From Salicibibacter cibarius (GTDB lineage Bacteria; Bacillota; Bacilli; Bacillales; Marinococcaceae), in the NCBI RefSeq assembly GCF_016495725.1, contig NZ_CP054705.1, forward strand, positions 2,356,001 to 2,420,000: a stretch of 64,000 nt of DNA, given 5' to 3'. A program made the position numbers and the translations under genes. Below are positions 46,238-54,912 of the stretch, piece after piece (positions within the stretch are counted from its first letter, which is position 1; the number at the start of each line of letters is the position of its first letter). The notes beneath the pieces are model-generated. The model made no database searches. It was not told the origin of the DNA and was given only the letters and a program-made list of their open reading frames with translations.

Positions 46238-47020
46238 TTATCCCTTCCGTTCCGGTATTTTCACACGGTATATTTGATAATGCTGTTTTAAGAAATTACG
46301 TTGTTCGCTTTCAAAAAGTTTGTTATGTTCCACGGTATTAACGTAAGCGTCATAAATCGAATAACCATATAGGGACGGTAAAAAAAGATACCATTGAGGA
46401 TCCAAGACCTGGGTAGCTTCACTGATTTGCCCAAGGAATAAAAGATGAACGGCGACCAAAACTCTAGAAAAATAGACGAAAATAATGAACCAAGAGGTGA
46501 TAAAAAATCCGTGTAGGATGCGATGAATGTATAATTGTCCTGAACCAGGCGTCAAAAGGGACCAAAGTGCCGCCATTAATGGACTTCTTTTGTCCATATA
46601 ATCAATTTCCATAGGTGACATACTAAAAGACGAAAAAGGAGCGTTTTCTTTTTCAGCCAATAAGAACTGTTTGTTCAGGTCAACGGTCGTTCGGTAACTA
46701 TCCCAAATCGTAAAAATATAAACGGGAATATACAGAAGCAGCCATCTTGGTTCAAGGACATTTTTTGCCATTTCTATTTGGCCTGTAAATGAATAAACCA
46801 TGGCAAGGTTGAGATTGGACATGACATTCACAAGAATTTCCCACAGGAATAATATAAACCCTCTTAGACTCTTATTCAATAGAAAATGTCCAAACCCCGG
46901 AAGGGCAGCACTCCACCATGCGACAATGTACGGACTACGTAAATGCATCTGGGTGGTGCCAAAAATACTCACATGGGCTTTGGTGCGACGTGCTTGATTC
47001 GTTTGTGAGAAATTCTGCAT
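46238..47020 (-). CDS. Membrane protein with internal duplication, unknown function
   Basis: A 260-residue protein made of two related halves of about 100 residues. Each has R-S-P at the start, a W-(S)-x-x-x-P-G-x-G-x-x-x hairpin, two to three membrane segments, a G-Q-I-(E/S)-x-A-x-x-V-L-(E/D)-P-(R/Q)-W motif and a closing (D/Y)-(S/A)-Y-x-x-T-V-(D/E)-x-N-K block. The duplication is clear at about 30-125 and 140-240. No family recalled with certainty; distant likeness to TM2-type helical hairpins. Minus strand, alone. Confidence 0.75.
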   Translation of the reverse strand: MQNFSQTNQARRTKAHVSIFGTTQMHLRSPYIVAWWSAALPGFGHFLLNKSLRGFILFLWEILVNVMSNLNLAMVYSFTGQIEMAKNVLEPRWLLLYIPVYIFTIWDSYRTTVDLNKQFLLAEKENAPFSSFSMSPMEIDYMDKRSPLMAALWSLLTPGSGQLYIHRILHGFFITSWFIIFVYFSRVLVAVHLLFLGQISEATQVLDPQWYLFLPSLYGYSIYDAYVNTVEHNKLFESEQRNFLKQHYQIYRVKIPERKG

Positions 47021-47041
47021 GTATAGACGTCATCCTTTATA

Positions 47042-47536
47042 CTACCTATGCTGTTTATCGCTTACTTTTCTTACAAACACTACGAAACTTTTCGTCATTA
47101 AAGACTTCAAGGTAGAACTTAAAAAGGAATGCCGCAACGTCCATCCCTTATTCCATTCGACTAAATTTGTTTTATTTTCTATTAGCCATTCACATAAATT
47201 TGCTGGAATTGTTAGAGCAAGTAATTTAAAAACAATCGTCTTTGGCTTATCTTTATCCGTCCATTGGTTGAAGAAAATGGTAAATGTAGGATATACAAGA
47301 TAATCAAATAGCAAACTTGTTCTAAATAAATTCGGAAAGTGACGAACGGGATATTCAAGTATTTTGTATGAAGCAAGTACATTATCTATAATTCCATTGG
47401 TTATTCCATTAAACAAATAAGCCAGTAACCAATCTTTAATTGACGATTTTTTCCTTAATATTAAAATTGGTAAACAGATTACTGTAATAATCAGCGTCCC
47501 TCGTAAAACGAATTGATCGACTTTATTCCCTTTCAT
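47042..47536 (-). CDS. CBO0543 family membrane protein
   Basis: The protein is 164 residues from ATG 47536 (AGGTG upstream; the longer frame to 47590 is less likely). It has four or five membrane segments and the conserved G-I-I-D-N-V-L-A-S-Y, F-P-N-L-F-R-T-S-L-L-F-D-Y, Y-P-T-F-T-I-F-F-N-Q-W and L-V-E-W-N-K-G-W-T pattern of the CBO0543 family, common in sporeforming Firmicutes and of unknown function. It overlaps no neighbour and is separated by 21 bases from the preceding duplicated membrane protein, so they may be cotranscribed. Confidence 0.8.
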   Translation of the reverse strand: MKGNKVDQFVLRGTLIITVICLPILILRKKSSIKDWLLAYLFNGITNGIIDNVLASYKILEYPVRHFPNLFRTSLLFDYLVYPTFTIFFNQWTDKDKPKTIVFKLLALTIPANLCEWLIENKTNLVEWNKGWTLRHSFLSSTLKSLMTKSFVVFVRKVSDKQHR

Positions 47537-47708
47537 GGAAACACCTATCTTTCTCTCCATAGCATGCTTTATGAAAAAAGAATTATTCATCCGTGGAATC
47601 TAAGGTTATTACACATAATGGCCGATCGTATTCTGATTGAAGATGTGAATAATTTTTAGGGGGGAGTGAAAAATACACTGACACACACGTATTTTGGAGG
47701 GAATCACC

Positions 47709-48725
47709 ATGGCAACAACACATAACGCGCCTTTATCATCTGCGGAAATCGCGCAAATCTGGACGTCTTACCAACAGGATACCATGGCGATTTGTTCGCT
47801 AAAATATTTTTTAGAGACAGTTGAAGACCCGGATATTGCTGCGTTACTTCAGCATGCTTTGGAAATGTCTCAGTCACACATCCCTCAGCTTACAAATTTT
47901 TTTAATGGTGAGAACTGGCCCGTTCCTAATGGATTTACGGATGCTGACGTTAACTTGAACGCCCCACGGTTGTATACGGATGGATTTATGCTGACCTACC
48001 TGCAAATGATGGGAATTTTAGGGGCAAATGCTTACAGCGCGGCTATTGGAACGGCCGCACGCTCGGATATTCATAACTATTATTCAACGTGCATGACGGA
48101 AACCGTCGACCTTCATAAACAGGCCGTCGATCTTTTGCTGGACAAGGGGATGTTCGTCCGCTCCCCTGAGATAACCCCACCTGATCGGATCGATTTTGTT
48201 ACCGCTCACGATTTTCTCGGAAAATGGATGGGAGATAATCGCCCTCTTACTGCTATGGAAGTTGGGAACCTTTACGCCAACAACCAACGTAATATATTAG
48301 GAAAGTCACTACTGATCGGATTTAGCCAGGTGGCAGGAGATCCGGAGGTTCGCAAACATATGGTCAAGGGGAAAGAAATTGCTGAAAAACACGTGGAAGT
48401 CTTTAGTTCAAAAATCAATCAAGATGATCTCCCGGCTTCCACGACCTCGGATGCAGGCATCACCGATTCCACGGTCGCGCCTTTTTCAGACAAGCTCATG
48501 ATGTTCTTCACAAGCAGTCTTATTGCTACGAGTATCGGGTACTACGGGGCGGCCATGGCCGTGAGTCCTCGAAAAGACATCATTGCCGATTATTCTCGTT
48601 TAACCGCTGAAATCATGAAATACTCCGCTGAAAGTGCCAAAATCTTGATTGACAACGGTTGGATGGAAGAACCACCACAAGCAAAGGATAGGGATCAGTT
48701 GGCGAAAAAGAATGGAAGCGATTAG
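47709..48725 (+). CDS. DUF3231 family protein
   Basis: The protein is 338 residues from ATG 47709 with GGAGGGAATCACC upstream. It consists of two DUF3231 units (about 5-165 and 175-330), ferritin-like four-helix bundles; each has an S-x-x-E-(I/V)-x-x-(I/L)-(W/Y) start and a (L-M)-x-x-x-(I/G)-x-x-x-Y-(S/G)-A-A block. Paralogues are numerous in Bacillus; the function is unknown, with transcription often forespore-linked. Ends with P-P-Q-A-K-D-R-D, a motif found again in a remnant at 56134. Confidence 0.85.
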   Translation: MATTHNAPLSSAEIAQIWTSYQQDTMAICSLKYFLETVEDPDIAALLQHALEMSQSHIPQLTNFFNGENWPVPNGFTDADVNLNAPRLYTDGFMLTYLQMMGILGANAYSAAIGTAARSDIHNYYSTCMTETVDLHKQAVDLLLDKGMFVRSPEITPPDRIDFVTAHDFLGKWMGDNRPLTAMEVGNLYANNQRNILGKSLLIGFSQVAGDPEVRKHMVKGKEIAEKHVEVFSSKINQDDLPASTTSDAGITDSTVAPFSDKLMMFFTSSLIATSIGYYGAAMAVSPRKDIIADYSRLTAEIMKYSAESAKILIDNGWMEEPPQAKDRDQLAKKNGSD

Positions 48726-48745
48726 AAAATATGTCAAGGAACAAT

Positions 48746-48782
48746 AAAATGTCCCCTTAACCTAATGGGTACATTTTTGTTG
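48746..48782 (+). terminator. Terminator of the DUF3231 gene
   Basis: AAATGTCCCC/GGGTACATTT stem with a mismatch, then TTTTTG, 20 bases past the stop. The following stretch to 49278 shows no gene. Confidence 0.65.
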
Positions 48783-49278
48783 CATTCCTTTATTAAACAA
48801 TCTGGCCCGTTTTTTTCATCACATCTTTATTGTCACTCTACAACACCAACGGTTGAGATCAGGATAAATGCCAAAACTTTCATATGTGAGATTTATCTAT
48901 TAAACTATAACCATACTTGCAACATCCGTGGACAAATGGCATCATAGAGAACCTGCTTGCTTTTTGTATATCCCTTCCATTTTTGGAAAAGATGTGGTAG
49001 GACTTAGGATTTTCCGTCAAACGTAGCAAATGGTACGGGTTGTCTCACGTTTCCAAGGCAATCCCTCCTAATTACGTTTCCCTCCCCTAACCTTGACCTT
49101 AGACGCCGTGAATGCCATCTGCTTTGATCGAACACCTGTTTGTTAGCATAAGGAATTTAATTTTAAAATCGTGGTCGTTCCTCCATCCGATTGAAAATTA
49201 AAAGCGATGTTTGCTCAACGATTAAATCGGGGACATATCTGTAACATCATGATTATTGCATTTGTGGAGGTTTAAGCC

Positions 49279-49464
49279 GTGAGCAAGAAAGAGTATGTCA
49301 CCGAATGGATCGAGGACGTTTTTGGGGATTTGAACGAAGTTACGATCGAGGATTATGACCATTTACCGTACGGGAAAAAAATCACGGATTGCACCGATGA
49401 TTACGTGATCGTTTATTATGATGACAGGAAAAATCGGGTGAGCTTTATATTTAAAGAAAAGTAA
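49279..49464 (+). CDS. Small acidic hypothetical protein
   Basis: A 61-residue frame starting at GTG 49279 with GGAGG 10 bases upstream. The product is acidic and beta-rich (V-T-E-W-I-E-D-V-F-G-D-L-N-E, then D-D-Y-V-I-V-Y-Y-D-D). I recognise no family. It is 15 bases before the RemA-like gene, so both probably share a transcript. Confidence 0.6.
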   Translation: MSKKEYVTEWIEDVFGDLNEVTIEDYDHLPYGKKITDCTDDYVIVYYDDRKNRVSFIFKEK

Positions 49465-49479
49465 GAAAAGAGGAATATT

Positions 49480-49728
49480 ATGCGTTCGAACACTCTAAAT
49501 ATCGGTTTTGGAAATGTCGCTTTATCCCACACAATATTGCCATTACTTCCGCTGATTCAGCATCTATCAAGCGCATGGGTTCAGGAAGCAAGAGATCAAA
49601 ACAAGCTTATTGACGCCACAAATGGGCAAAAATCGAGAAGTGTCATCCGAGCCGATAGTGATCACATCATATTATCTGCGATCCAATCTGAAACGCTCGC
49701 TGAACGATGGGAAAACGCAGAGAACTGA
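49480..49728 (+). CDS. RemA-like (DUF370) protein with two compensating frameshifts
   Basis: The 82-residue product starts L-N-I-G-F-G-N-V and ends with E-A-R-D-Q-N-K-L-I-D-A-T-N-G, S-V-I-R-A-D-S-D-H-I-I-L-S-A-I-Q, plainly RemA, the DNA-binding activator of biofilm matrix genes. Residues 19-35 between these blocks do not match. Reading that stretch one base earlier gives N-I-A-I-T-S-A-D-S-A-S-I-K-R-M, the expected RemA sequence. So one base was lost near 49530 and one gained at ATGGGTT near 49580, keeping the gene open. The altered loop probably harms function. RBS AGAGG is normal. Confidence 0.8.
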   Translation: MRSNTLNIGFGNVALSHTILPLLPLIQHLSSAWVQEARDQNKLIDATNGQKSRSVIRADSDHIILSAIQSETLAERWENAEN

Positions 49729-49912
49729 GCAAATGGGAACTCAGTAACGAATAAAACCGCCTGAGAAGCAAGGGGCAGCTCATTTTTTACCATGAAAGGA
49801 TCAAGCGAATGCTACGCCACCTCATTATTATGTTCAAGCAAAGAGGAGAATATGTGCCAAAAACGCCCGATATACATAAGGGACTGTCAAAGCATCCCTT
49901 TATGCCACAATC

Positions 49913-50056
49913 GTTAGCAATAGGTAAGCGTTTGATATTAATCCCTGTACAAACAACTACATCACTCCAAAATAGGTATTCAACATAAGGCCCATATACG
50001 GCAATATGGACGCAAACCCTTATTCCAGAATTGTTAGCAATAGGTAAGCGTTTGAT
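49913..50056 (+). repeat. Duplicated intron 3' junction
   Basis: GTTAGCAATAGGTAAGCGTT and the next four bases TGAT occur at 49913-49936 and again at 50033-50056, 120 bases apart. The second copy is the 3' end of the group II intron plus exon; the first copy carries only the last part of domain VI. Rest of 49729-50032 has no gene. Confidence 0.6.
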
Positions 50057-50907
50057 GTTATCTCCGGCTTTTCCCCTGCTCCGCACAGGGCGTGCTAGTT
50101 TCCCAGCACCCTGCGGTCCATCTAACGAGATGTACTATGATGATAAGTTCCTCGTTACCTTCAGACAAGAGAAAAACCATTGCCCAAACAGAAAACTCTA
50201 GCCTGAAAGCTCGCACTGTGTAAAATCACACGTTCCTACCCGATCGGTGCGATGCACGCTTGGAAAACCATCGTTCCATTCGCTAGACTTGGGGCTGTTC
50301 CTCCACTCCCATTACAGGAGATTCTTCGGTCATACCCCTACCCTCACAAAGATAAATGCTTTTCGATCTATGTCTTATAGCAAACGTTTCGAGTGACAGC
50401 TCTTGTTCCAACGTTCCTTGCTTTCCAAGTCCCTTACAACGTAGCTATCGATACTGGACGTAGGTGCTTCCTTTAAGCCTGTGAGCTGGATACCGCCTTT
50501 GTCCGGTATAGCGTGTTTCAGAGAGCGCATTTTTACTCCACACCACTCACGCCATCGTTGGATAGCACATAAGTTTCCCTATGTCGAATATCTAGACCCT
50601 TACATTCGGAAGTTTGTCAGTTCTCTTTTGTGAGAACATTCTCACCATATCCAGTTTTTCAGCCGTGCGGCATATCCGTCGGCATACCTTCTTCCCATAG
50701 AGTGGCTCCAGCCTTCGTTCTGCCGAATCACCTGTGCTTCATACCCTAAGACCTGTCAGCCTTAACGCATGCAGGATTTGTTGACGGGATGGTTTCAGGA
50801 AACATGGTTCCGTCATTCCCATCCTCCGTTGTAACGTTAGAATTCATTAAAATTCCCCGCATGTTCACGCTTCAAAGCGTTTATAGCGGAACTTGTCGCG
50901 CGCGCTC
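50040..50907 (-). ncRNA. ORF-less group II intron, about 870 nt
   Basis: On the minus strand the element starts near 50907 with GAGCGCGCGCGACAAGTT (in place of the usual GUGYG) and ends near 50040 with CTTACCTAT. A domain V-like hairpin with GGAAAC loop (about 50130-50085) is followed by GGGGAAAAGCCGGAGATAAC, domain VI. The inner part has typical domain I-IV words (GGACAAAGGCGGTATCCAG). No reverse transcriptase/maturase frame is present. Domain V pairs imperfectly (two bases missing on the 5' side), so self-splicing may be lost. It lies between genes, not inside one. Confidence 0.65.
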
Positions 50908-50935
50908 TATTCTTGAATAGTCTTAGGGAAAAATA

Positions 50936-51466
50936 CTAACAACATTGATCCGAGGAACAACACGCATTGTTGTCTTTAGAACTTTGTTTCTCTTTTTGAT
51001 CAAAAAAGTTTTTCAAGTTTCCAGACAGCACAAAATTATCCTTTTTACCTTCATTTAACACTGGGGATTGTCCATATACCTCTGTTAGCATAGCGTCCAT
51101 AATTAGCCCTTTTGGTGCTTCTGTGTACTCTTCACCTTTATACATCCAAACCCGACAATCAACATCTATGCCAGTAATCGTATTACAGGAGCCACAGTTA
51201 CTCTCTTTTGATACCTGTTGAATATCAACTCCATTAATTCGAATGGTTGGAGAAAGGTTAAATTGTAAGGTATTAGCGTGTTCTTCACTATCAACCAAAA
51301 CACGATTTACTTTTACATTGTAACCTACTGTGTTTAGCACAGGCGTCACTTCATTAATGGCTTTATCTAGGTTAGATTCTGTTCCTTTACAACGAGAACA
51401 AACTTCCAAATCAATATACATAAAATCAATGATCAATTGATTGTGGGATGATTCATGGTTATCCAT
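50936..51466 (-). CDS. DUF2703 thioredoxin-like metalloid-associated protein
   Basis: A 176-residue protein with Y-I-D-L-E-V-C23-S-R-C26 at the start, a redox or metal site of thioredoxin-like DUF2703, S-P-T-I-R-I-N-G-V-D in the middle, G-S-C at about 92-94, and a C-terminal tail ending C-C-S-S-D-Q-C-C. DUF2703 genes often lie in arsenic islands. Starts 70 bases past sigZ with GGAGG upstream. The double cysteine pairs at the end could bind As(III). The gene end is 30 bases from the group II intron start. Confidence 0.8.
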   Translation of the reverse strand: MDNHESSHNQLIIDFMYIDLEVCSRCKGTESNLDKAINEVTPVLNTVGYNVKVNRVLVDSEEHANTLQFNLSPTIRINGVDIQQVSKESNCGSCNTITGIDVDCRVWMYKGEEYTEAPKGLIMDAMLTEVYGQSPVLNEGKKDNFVLSGNLKNFFDQKEKQSSKDNNACCSSDQCC

Positions 51467-51536
51467 GAAAAAACCTCCTGCCTTCTTATTTATCTTTCAC
51501 GTAAGAAGACGAAGGCTTTCCAAAAAAGATGCATTC

Positions 51537-52106
51537 TTAACATCCATCACAGATAGAATTTCCGTGATTTATTTTATAGTCAAGGATATTTCCAAAACGA
51601 TCAAAGTTCAAATAACAGCATTCCAATAGTTGATTTTTAAGCTTTTTCCTTGCTCGTTGAACCCTCGATTTAGCCCCCGACATTGATATACCAAGTTGAT
51701 CGGCTAATTCTTTTTGAGTCATGTTTTCAAACTCAGTTACATATAGGGCAGTCCTATACTTTTCTGGAAGTTGATCAATAAATCTTGTTAACCAAACGGA
51801 AACTACTTCATTTATATTTTCTTCATCAGTCATATCATTCTTGTTAATCACTTTGCTTTCCATTTCTGCATCTGGAAATTCAACCCCATTTGATTTCTTG
51901 CGATAAAAATCAATAATAGTGTTTCTTGTGATTTGATATAACCATGATCTGAGCTTTCCTTTTTCTTGCAAATCAGGTAAGTGATTATGGACTTTAATAA
52001 AAACTTCTTGAAGAATATCCTCTGTATCCTTCTGATTAGATACCCGTGAGACAATAAATCGGTGCAGTGGGTCTTTAAATTCAGTCCAAACAGATTGGAA
52101 ATCCAT
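51537..52106 (-). CDS. sigZ: ECF RNA polymerase sigma factor SigZ
   Basis: A 189-residue ECF factor: region 2 (L-H-R-F-I-V-S-R-V, D-T-E-D-I-L-Q-E-V-F-I-K-V) and region 4 (L-P-E-K-Y-R-T-A-L, M-T-Q-K-E-L-A-D-Q-L-G-I-S). The C-terminal extension E-C-C-Y-L-N-F-D-R-F-G-N-I-L-D-Y ending C-D-G-C is characteristic of SigZ of Bacillus, whose signal is unknown. The cysteines suggest direct sensing of metalloid or oxidant (inference). No anti-sigma gene is present; a DUF2703 gene follows and arsC lies upstream. RBS TGGAGGTG. Confidence 0.88.
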   Translation of the reverse strand: MDFQSVWTEFKDPLHRFIVSRVSNQKDTEDILQEVFIKVHNHLPDLQEKGKLRSWLYQITRNTIIDFYRKKSNGVEFPDAEMESKVINKNDMTDEENINEVVSVWLTRFIDQLPEKYRTALYVTEFENMTQKELADQLGISMSGAKSRVQRARKKLKNQLLECCYLNFDRFGNILDYKINHGNSICDGC

Positions 52107-52225
52107 TGTATCACCTCCACCAAATGATTTGTCTCGATAATAACATAGCTTTAATTCTCATTCATGAAGAGAGCGCCACTTTATTCAACAAATGCTATCG
52201 TTTGCTTAAGAATCACAATCGGCTT

Positions 52226-52645
52226 TTACGGTGTTGTTTTCGCAAATTGTTGAATGCGGTGGCCAATTTCATCACGTACCCGTTGGAATTCCGCCCACTT
52301 CTCTTCGTCCGATCCTTCAGCTTTCACCGGATCATCAAAACCCCAATGATCACGGCGTATATGCGACGGTGTCATAGGGCAACGATCCACCGCATCACCG
52401 CATAGGGTCACAATCATATCAACGGCATTCAATAAGTCCGTATCAATCACATCTGATGTTTGATTAGAAATATCAATATTGACCTCGCTCATGGCTTTTA
52501 CTGCATTTGCATTCAAACCATGAGCTTCGATACCTGCACTGTACACATACCATTCCTGACCTAAATAATGTTTGGCCCATCCTTCAGCCATTTGACTACG
52601 GCATGAGTTCCCTGTACAAACAAAATAGATCGTTTTTTTAGACAT
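52226..52645 (-). CDS. arsC: Arsenate reductase, thioredoxin-coupled
   Basis: A 139-residue low-molecular-weight phosphatase-like reductase. C10-T-G-N-S-C-R16 is the catalytic P-loop; C82 and C89 in [11 protein letters not shown] form the relay disulfides, exactly as in B. subtilis ArsC. It reduces As(V) to As(III), which ArsB then expels. It follows arsB by 19 bases in the arsR-arsB-arsC operon. Confidence 0.95.
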   Translation of the reverse strand: MSKKTIYFVCTGNSCRSQMAEGWAKHYLGQEWYVYSAGIEAHGLNANAVKAMSEVNIDISNQTSDVIDTDLLNAVDMIVTLCGDAVDRCPMTPSHIRRDHWGFDDPVKAEGSDEEKWAEFQRVRDEIGHRIQQFAKTTP

Positions 52646-52664
52646 GATGGGTTCTCACCTTTCT

Positions 52665-53963
52665 TTAACTAATGATCATTAACCAGAGATAGAGACCGAG
52701 CAAGGTAATAAATAAAACGGGTAATGTAATGACAATGCCTGTCTTAAAGTACGTCCACCAGGAAATTTTGACGCCTTTTTGCGTAAGGACGTGTAGCCAC
52801 AATAACGTTGCCAAAGAACCAATCGGCGTAATTTTTGGCCCGAGGTCTGAACCGACCACATTTGCATAAACCATGGCTTCTTTCATCAACCCAGTTGCAG
52901 CTGTTGTATCAATCGCTATGGCATTGATCATGACCGTAGGCATATTGTTCATAATCGACGACAGAATAGCTGCTAAAAAGCCCATACCCATGGTTGCCGT
53001 AAAAACACCTTGTTCAGCAACATATTCAAGCCCTGTAGCTAGAACATCCGTTAAACCTACATTTTGCAGCCCAAACACAACGACATACATCCCAACCGAG
53101 AAAAAGACAATGTTCCATGGTGCACCTTTAAGGACGGAACGTGTCGTGACAGCAGGGCTCTTGCTAGCAATTCCTAAAAAGATAAGAGCAATCGTTCCTG
53201 CAACAATGGATACAGGAATATGTAAGAATTCGCTAACGAGGTAGCCCACGAGCAAAACAGCTAACACGATCCATGAGATCCGAAACATTTTTTCATCTTT
53301 AATGGCTGTCACAGGCGCCTGCAGTTTTTCATAGTCGTATCGTTTTGGAATGCTCTTTCTAAAATAGAGATACAAAACAAGGATACTGGCCACTAGTGAA
53401 AAGAAATTTGGAACAATCATCCGTGTTGCATATTCAATAAATCCTATCCCAAAGAAATCCGCCGAAACAATGTTGACTAAGTTACTCACAATCAACGGGA
53501 GTGAAGTGGAATCAGCAATAAATCCACTCGCAATAATAAATGGAAACACCATCGTTTCGTTAAAGTTCAAAGAGCGAACCATGGCGAGAACGATAGGTGT
53601 CAAAATGAGTGCTGCGCCATCGTTTGCAAAGAACGCTGCCACAATGGACCCTAAAATACAGACATAGACAAACATGAGCACGGCATTTCCTTTGGCCGCA
53701 CGCGTCATATGGAGGGCTGACCATTCGAAAAAGCCTATCTCATCCAAAATTAAGGAAATAATAATAACAGCAACAAACGTTAAAGTTGCATTCCAGACAA
53801 TGCCTGTAACTTCAATGACATCGCTAAAAGAAACAACACCGAGAAGTAATGCAACAATGGCACCACCACAAGCAGACCAACCAATATCAAGGTTTTTAGG
53901 CTGCCAGATGACCAAAACAAGCGTAATAACAAATACAGCAGATGCTAAAATGACTGAAGTCAA
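52665..53963 (-). CDS. arsB: Arsenite efflux transporter ArsB
   Basis: A 432-residue membrane protein with about 12 hydrophobic segments, from the ArsB/NhaD ion transporter family: [15 protein letters not shown] near 110 and [18 protein letters not shown] near 385 are signature loops of ArsB. It exports As(III)/Sb(III) hydroxides. Starts 12 bases past arsR1, so cotranslated. Confidence 0.95.
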   Translation of the reverse strand: MTSVILASAVFVITLVLVIWQPKNLDIGWSACGGAIVALLLGVVSFSDVIEVTGIVWNATLTFVAVIIISLILDEIGFFEWSALHMTRAAKGNAVLMFVYVCILGSIVAAFFANDGAALILTPIVLAMVRSLNFNETMVFPFIIASGFIADSTSLPLIVSNLVNIVSADFFGIGFIEYATRMIVPNFFSLVASILVLYLYFRKSIPKRYDYEKLQAPVTAIKDEKMFRISWIVLAVLLVGYLVSEFLHIPVSIVAGTIALIFLGIASKSPAVTTRSVLKGAPWNIVFFSVGMYVVVFGLQNVGLTDVLATGLEYVAEQGVFTATMGMGFLAAILSSIMNNMPTVMINAIAIDTTAATGLMKEAMVYANVVGSDLGPKITPIGSLATLLWLHVLTQKGVKISWWTYFKTGIVITLPVLFITLLGLYLWLMIIS

Positions 53964-53975
53964 CGTCTAATCCTC

Positions 53976-54326
53976 CTACTGACAATCTACAGGTGCTTCT
54001 CTCTCCAAGAGTTGACGGTATTGATCATCCTTCTCATCAATTTGACTAAGAATCCCCTTTACGATACTTGCTTCTGGTGATGATTCATTCATCGAATAAA
54101 AACGCCATTGCCCTCTGCGGTTTTCTTTAACGAGACCTGCTTCCCTTAATTTACGTAGATGTTGGCTAGCCGCCGGCTGACTCATGCCAAACATATCGAC
54201 AAACTGGCAAACACAGTATTCTTTTTTCTCCACCAATTTCATCATTAACAATCGGGTAGGATCGCTGATCACCTTAATGCAATTAGCCACTTTAGTGGAA
54301 CTTAATTTTATCGTTGAGGTGCCCAT
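53976..54326 (-). CDS. arsR: ArsR family arsenic-responsive repressor (arsR1)
   Basis: A 116-residue winged-helix repressor. E-Y-C38-V-C40 just before the recognition helix (M-S-Q-P-A-A-S-Q-H-L-R-K-L-R) is the As(III) site; S-M-N-E and G-Q-W-R-F-Y form the wing. It heads arsR-arsB-arsC. The promoter TTGACT-N18-TATACT lies inside an ACGATT/AATCGT dyad at 54349-54384. Confidence 0.93.
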   Translation of the reverse strand: MGTSTIKLSSTKVANCIKVISDPTRLLMMKLVEKKEYCVCQFVDMFGMSQPAASQHLRKLREAGLVKENRRGQWRFYSMNESSPEASIVKGILSQIDEKDDQYRQLLEREAPVDCQ

Positions 54327-54348
54327 CTGACCATCTCCTTTTGCGATT

Positions 54349-54384
54349 AGTATATTACGATTTATTTATATAAGTCAATCGTTA
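54349..54384 (-). promoter_or_regulatory. Promoter and operator of arsR1-arsB-arsC
   Basis: Minus strand -35 TTGACT (54378-54373) and -10 TATACT (54354-54349), spacer 18. ACGATT and AATCGT flank the spacer as a dyad (54357-54382), a likely ArsR1 site. Confidence 0.6.
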
Positions 54385-54420
54385 TAAATAGCCTTCATCA
54401 AATTTTTTTGTTTTAAATGG

Positions 54421-54473
54421 TTGCAATTTCTGTTTATACAGCATATAATCCAATTAAATCAAAAATAATTGAT
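54421..54473 (+). promoter_or_regulatory. arsR2 promoter and ArsR box
   Basis: TTGCAA at 54421-54426, 17-base spacer, TATAAT at 54444-54449; the 16-base box ATCAA-N6-TTGAT follows at 54458-54473 over the transcription start. Same box recurs before arsP. Confidence 0.75.
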
Positions 54474-54492
54474 GTGAAATGAGGAATTGAGT

Positions 54493-54819
54493 ATGAAAGA
54501 AACCATGGCTCCGTCAAAAGTTGACCAACATCAGCTATTTCAAACATATAAAGGGAAATTTAAGGCCCTTGCGGATGAGCTTCGTCTAAAAATCATGTAT
54601 GAATTAAATCAACGTGGCCAAGTTTGTGTATGTGATTTAACAGACATTGTTGGATTGTCCCAATCGAAGTTGTCTTATCACTTAAGGATTTTACTCGATG
54701 CAAACTTGATTCAACAAGAAAAAATCGGGACTTGGAATTACTATCGCTTGAATGAAACTGAAGTTAAAAACTTGCTATCTGAAGAATTATGTTGCATTTT
54801 CTATCCGAATAGCCCCTAA
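54493..54819 (+). CDS. ArsR/SmtB family metalloid-responsive repressor (arsR2)
   Basis: The protein is 108 residues from ATG 54493 (GAGG at spacing 8). Winged helix with Q-V-C45-V-C47-D-L-T before the recognition helix L-S-Q-S-K-L-S-Y-H-L and an additional C-C pair near the C-terminus (S-E-E-L-C-C-I-F). It differs in sequence from arsR1 and controls the plus-strand operon through ATCAA-N6-TTGAT boxes. Confidence 0.9.
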   Translation: MKETMAPSKVDQHQLFQTYKGKFKALADELRLKIMYELNQRGQVCVCDLTDIVGLSQSKLSYHLRILLDANLIQQEKIGTWNYYRLNETEVKNLLSEELCCIFYPNSP

Positions 54820-54847
54820 TCATTGGGGATTACTTTTTGATCTTATC

Positions 54848-54896
54848 ATCAAAAAAAGTTGATGAAAGAATCGCTTATATATCAAAAAAAATTGAT
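54848..54896 (+). promoter_or_regulatory. Two further ArsR boxes upstream of arsP
   Basis: ATCAA-N6-TTGAT at 54848-54863 and 54881-54896, 33 bases apart, both between arsR2 and the permease start. They imply a second regulated promoter or co-operative binding. Confidence 0.65.
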
Positions 54897-54912
54897 TAAT
54901 AAGGAGACAATA

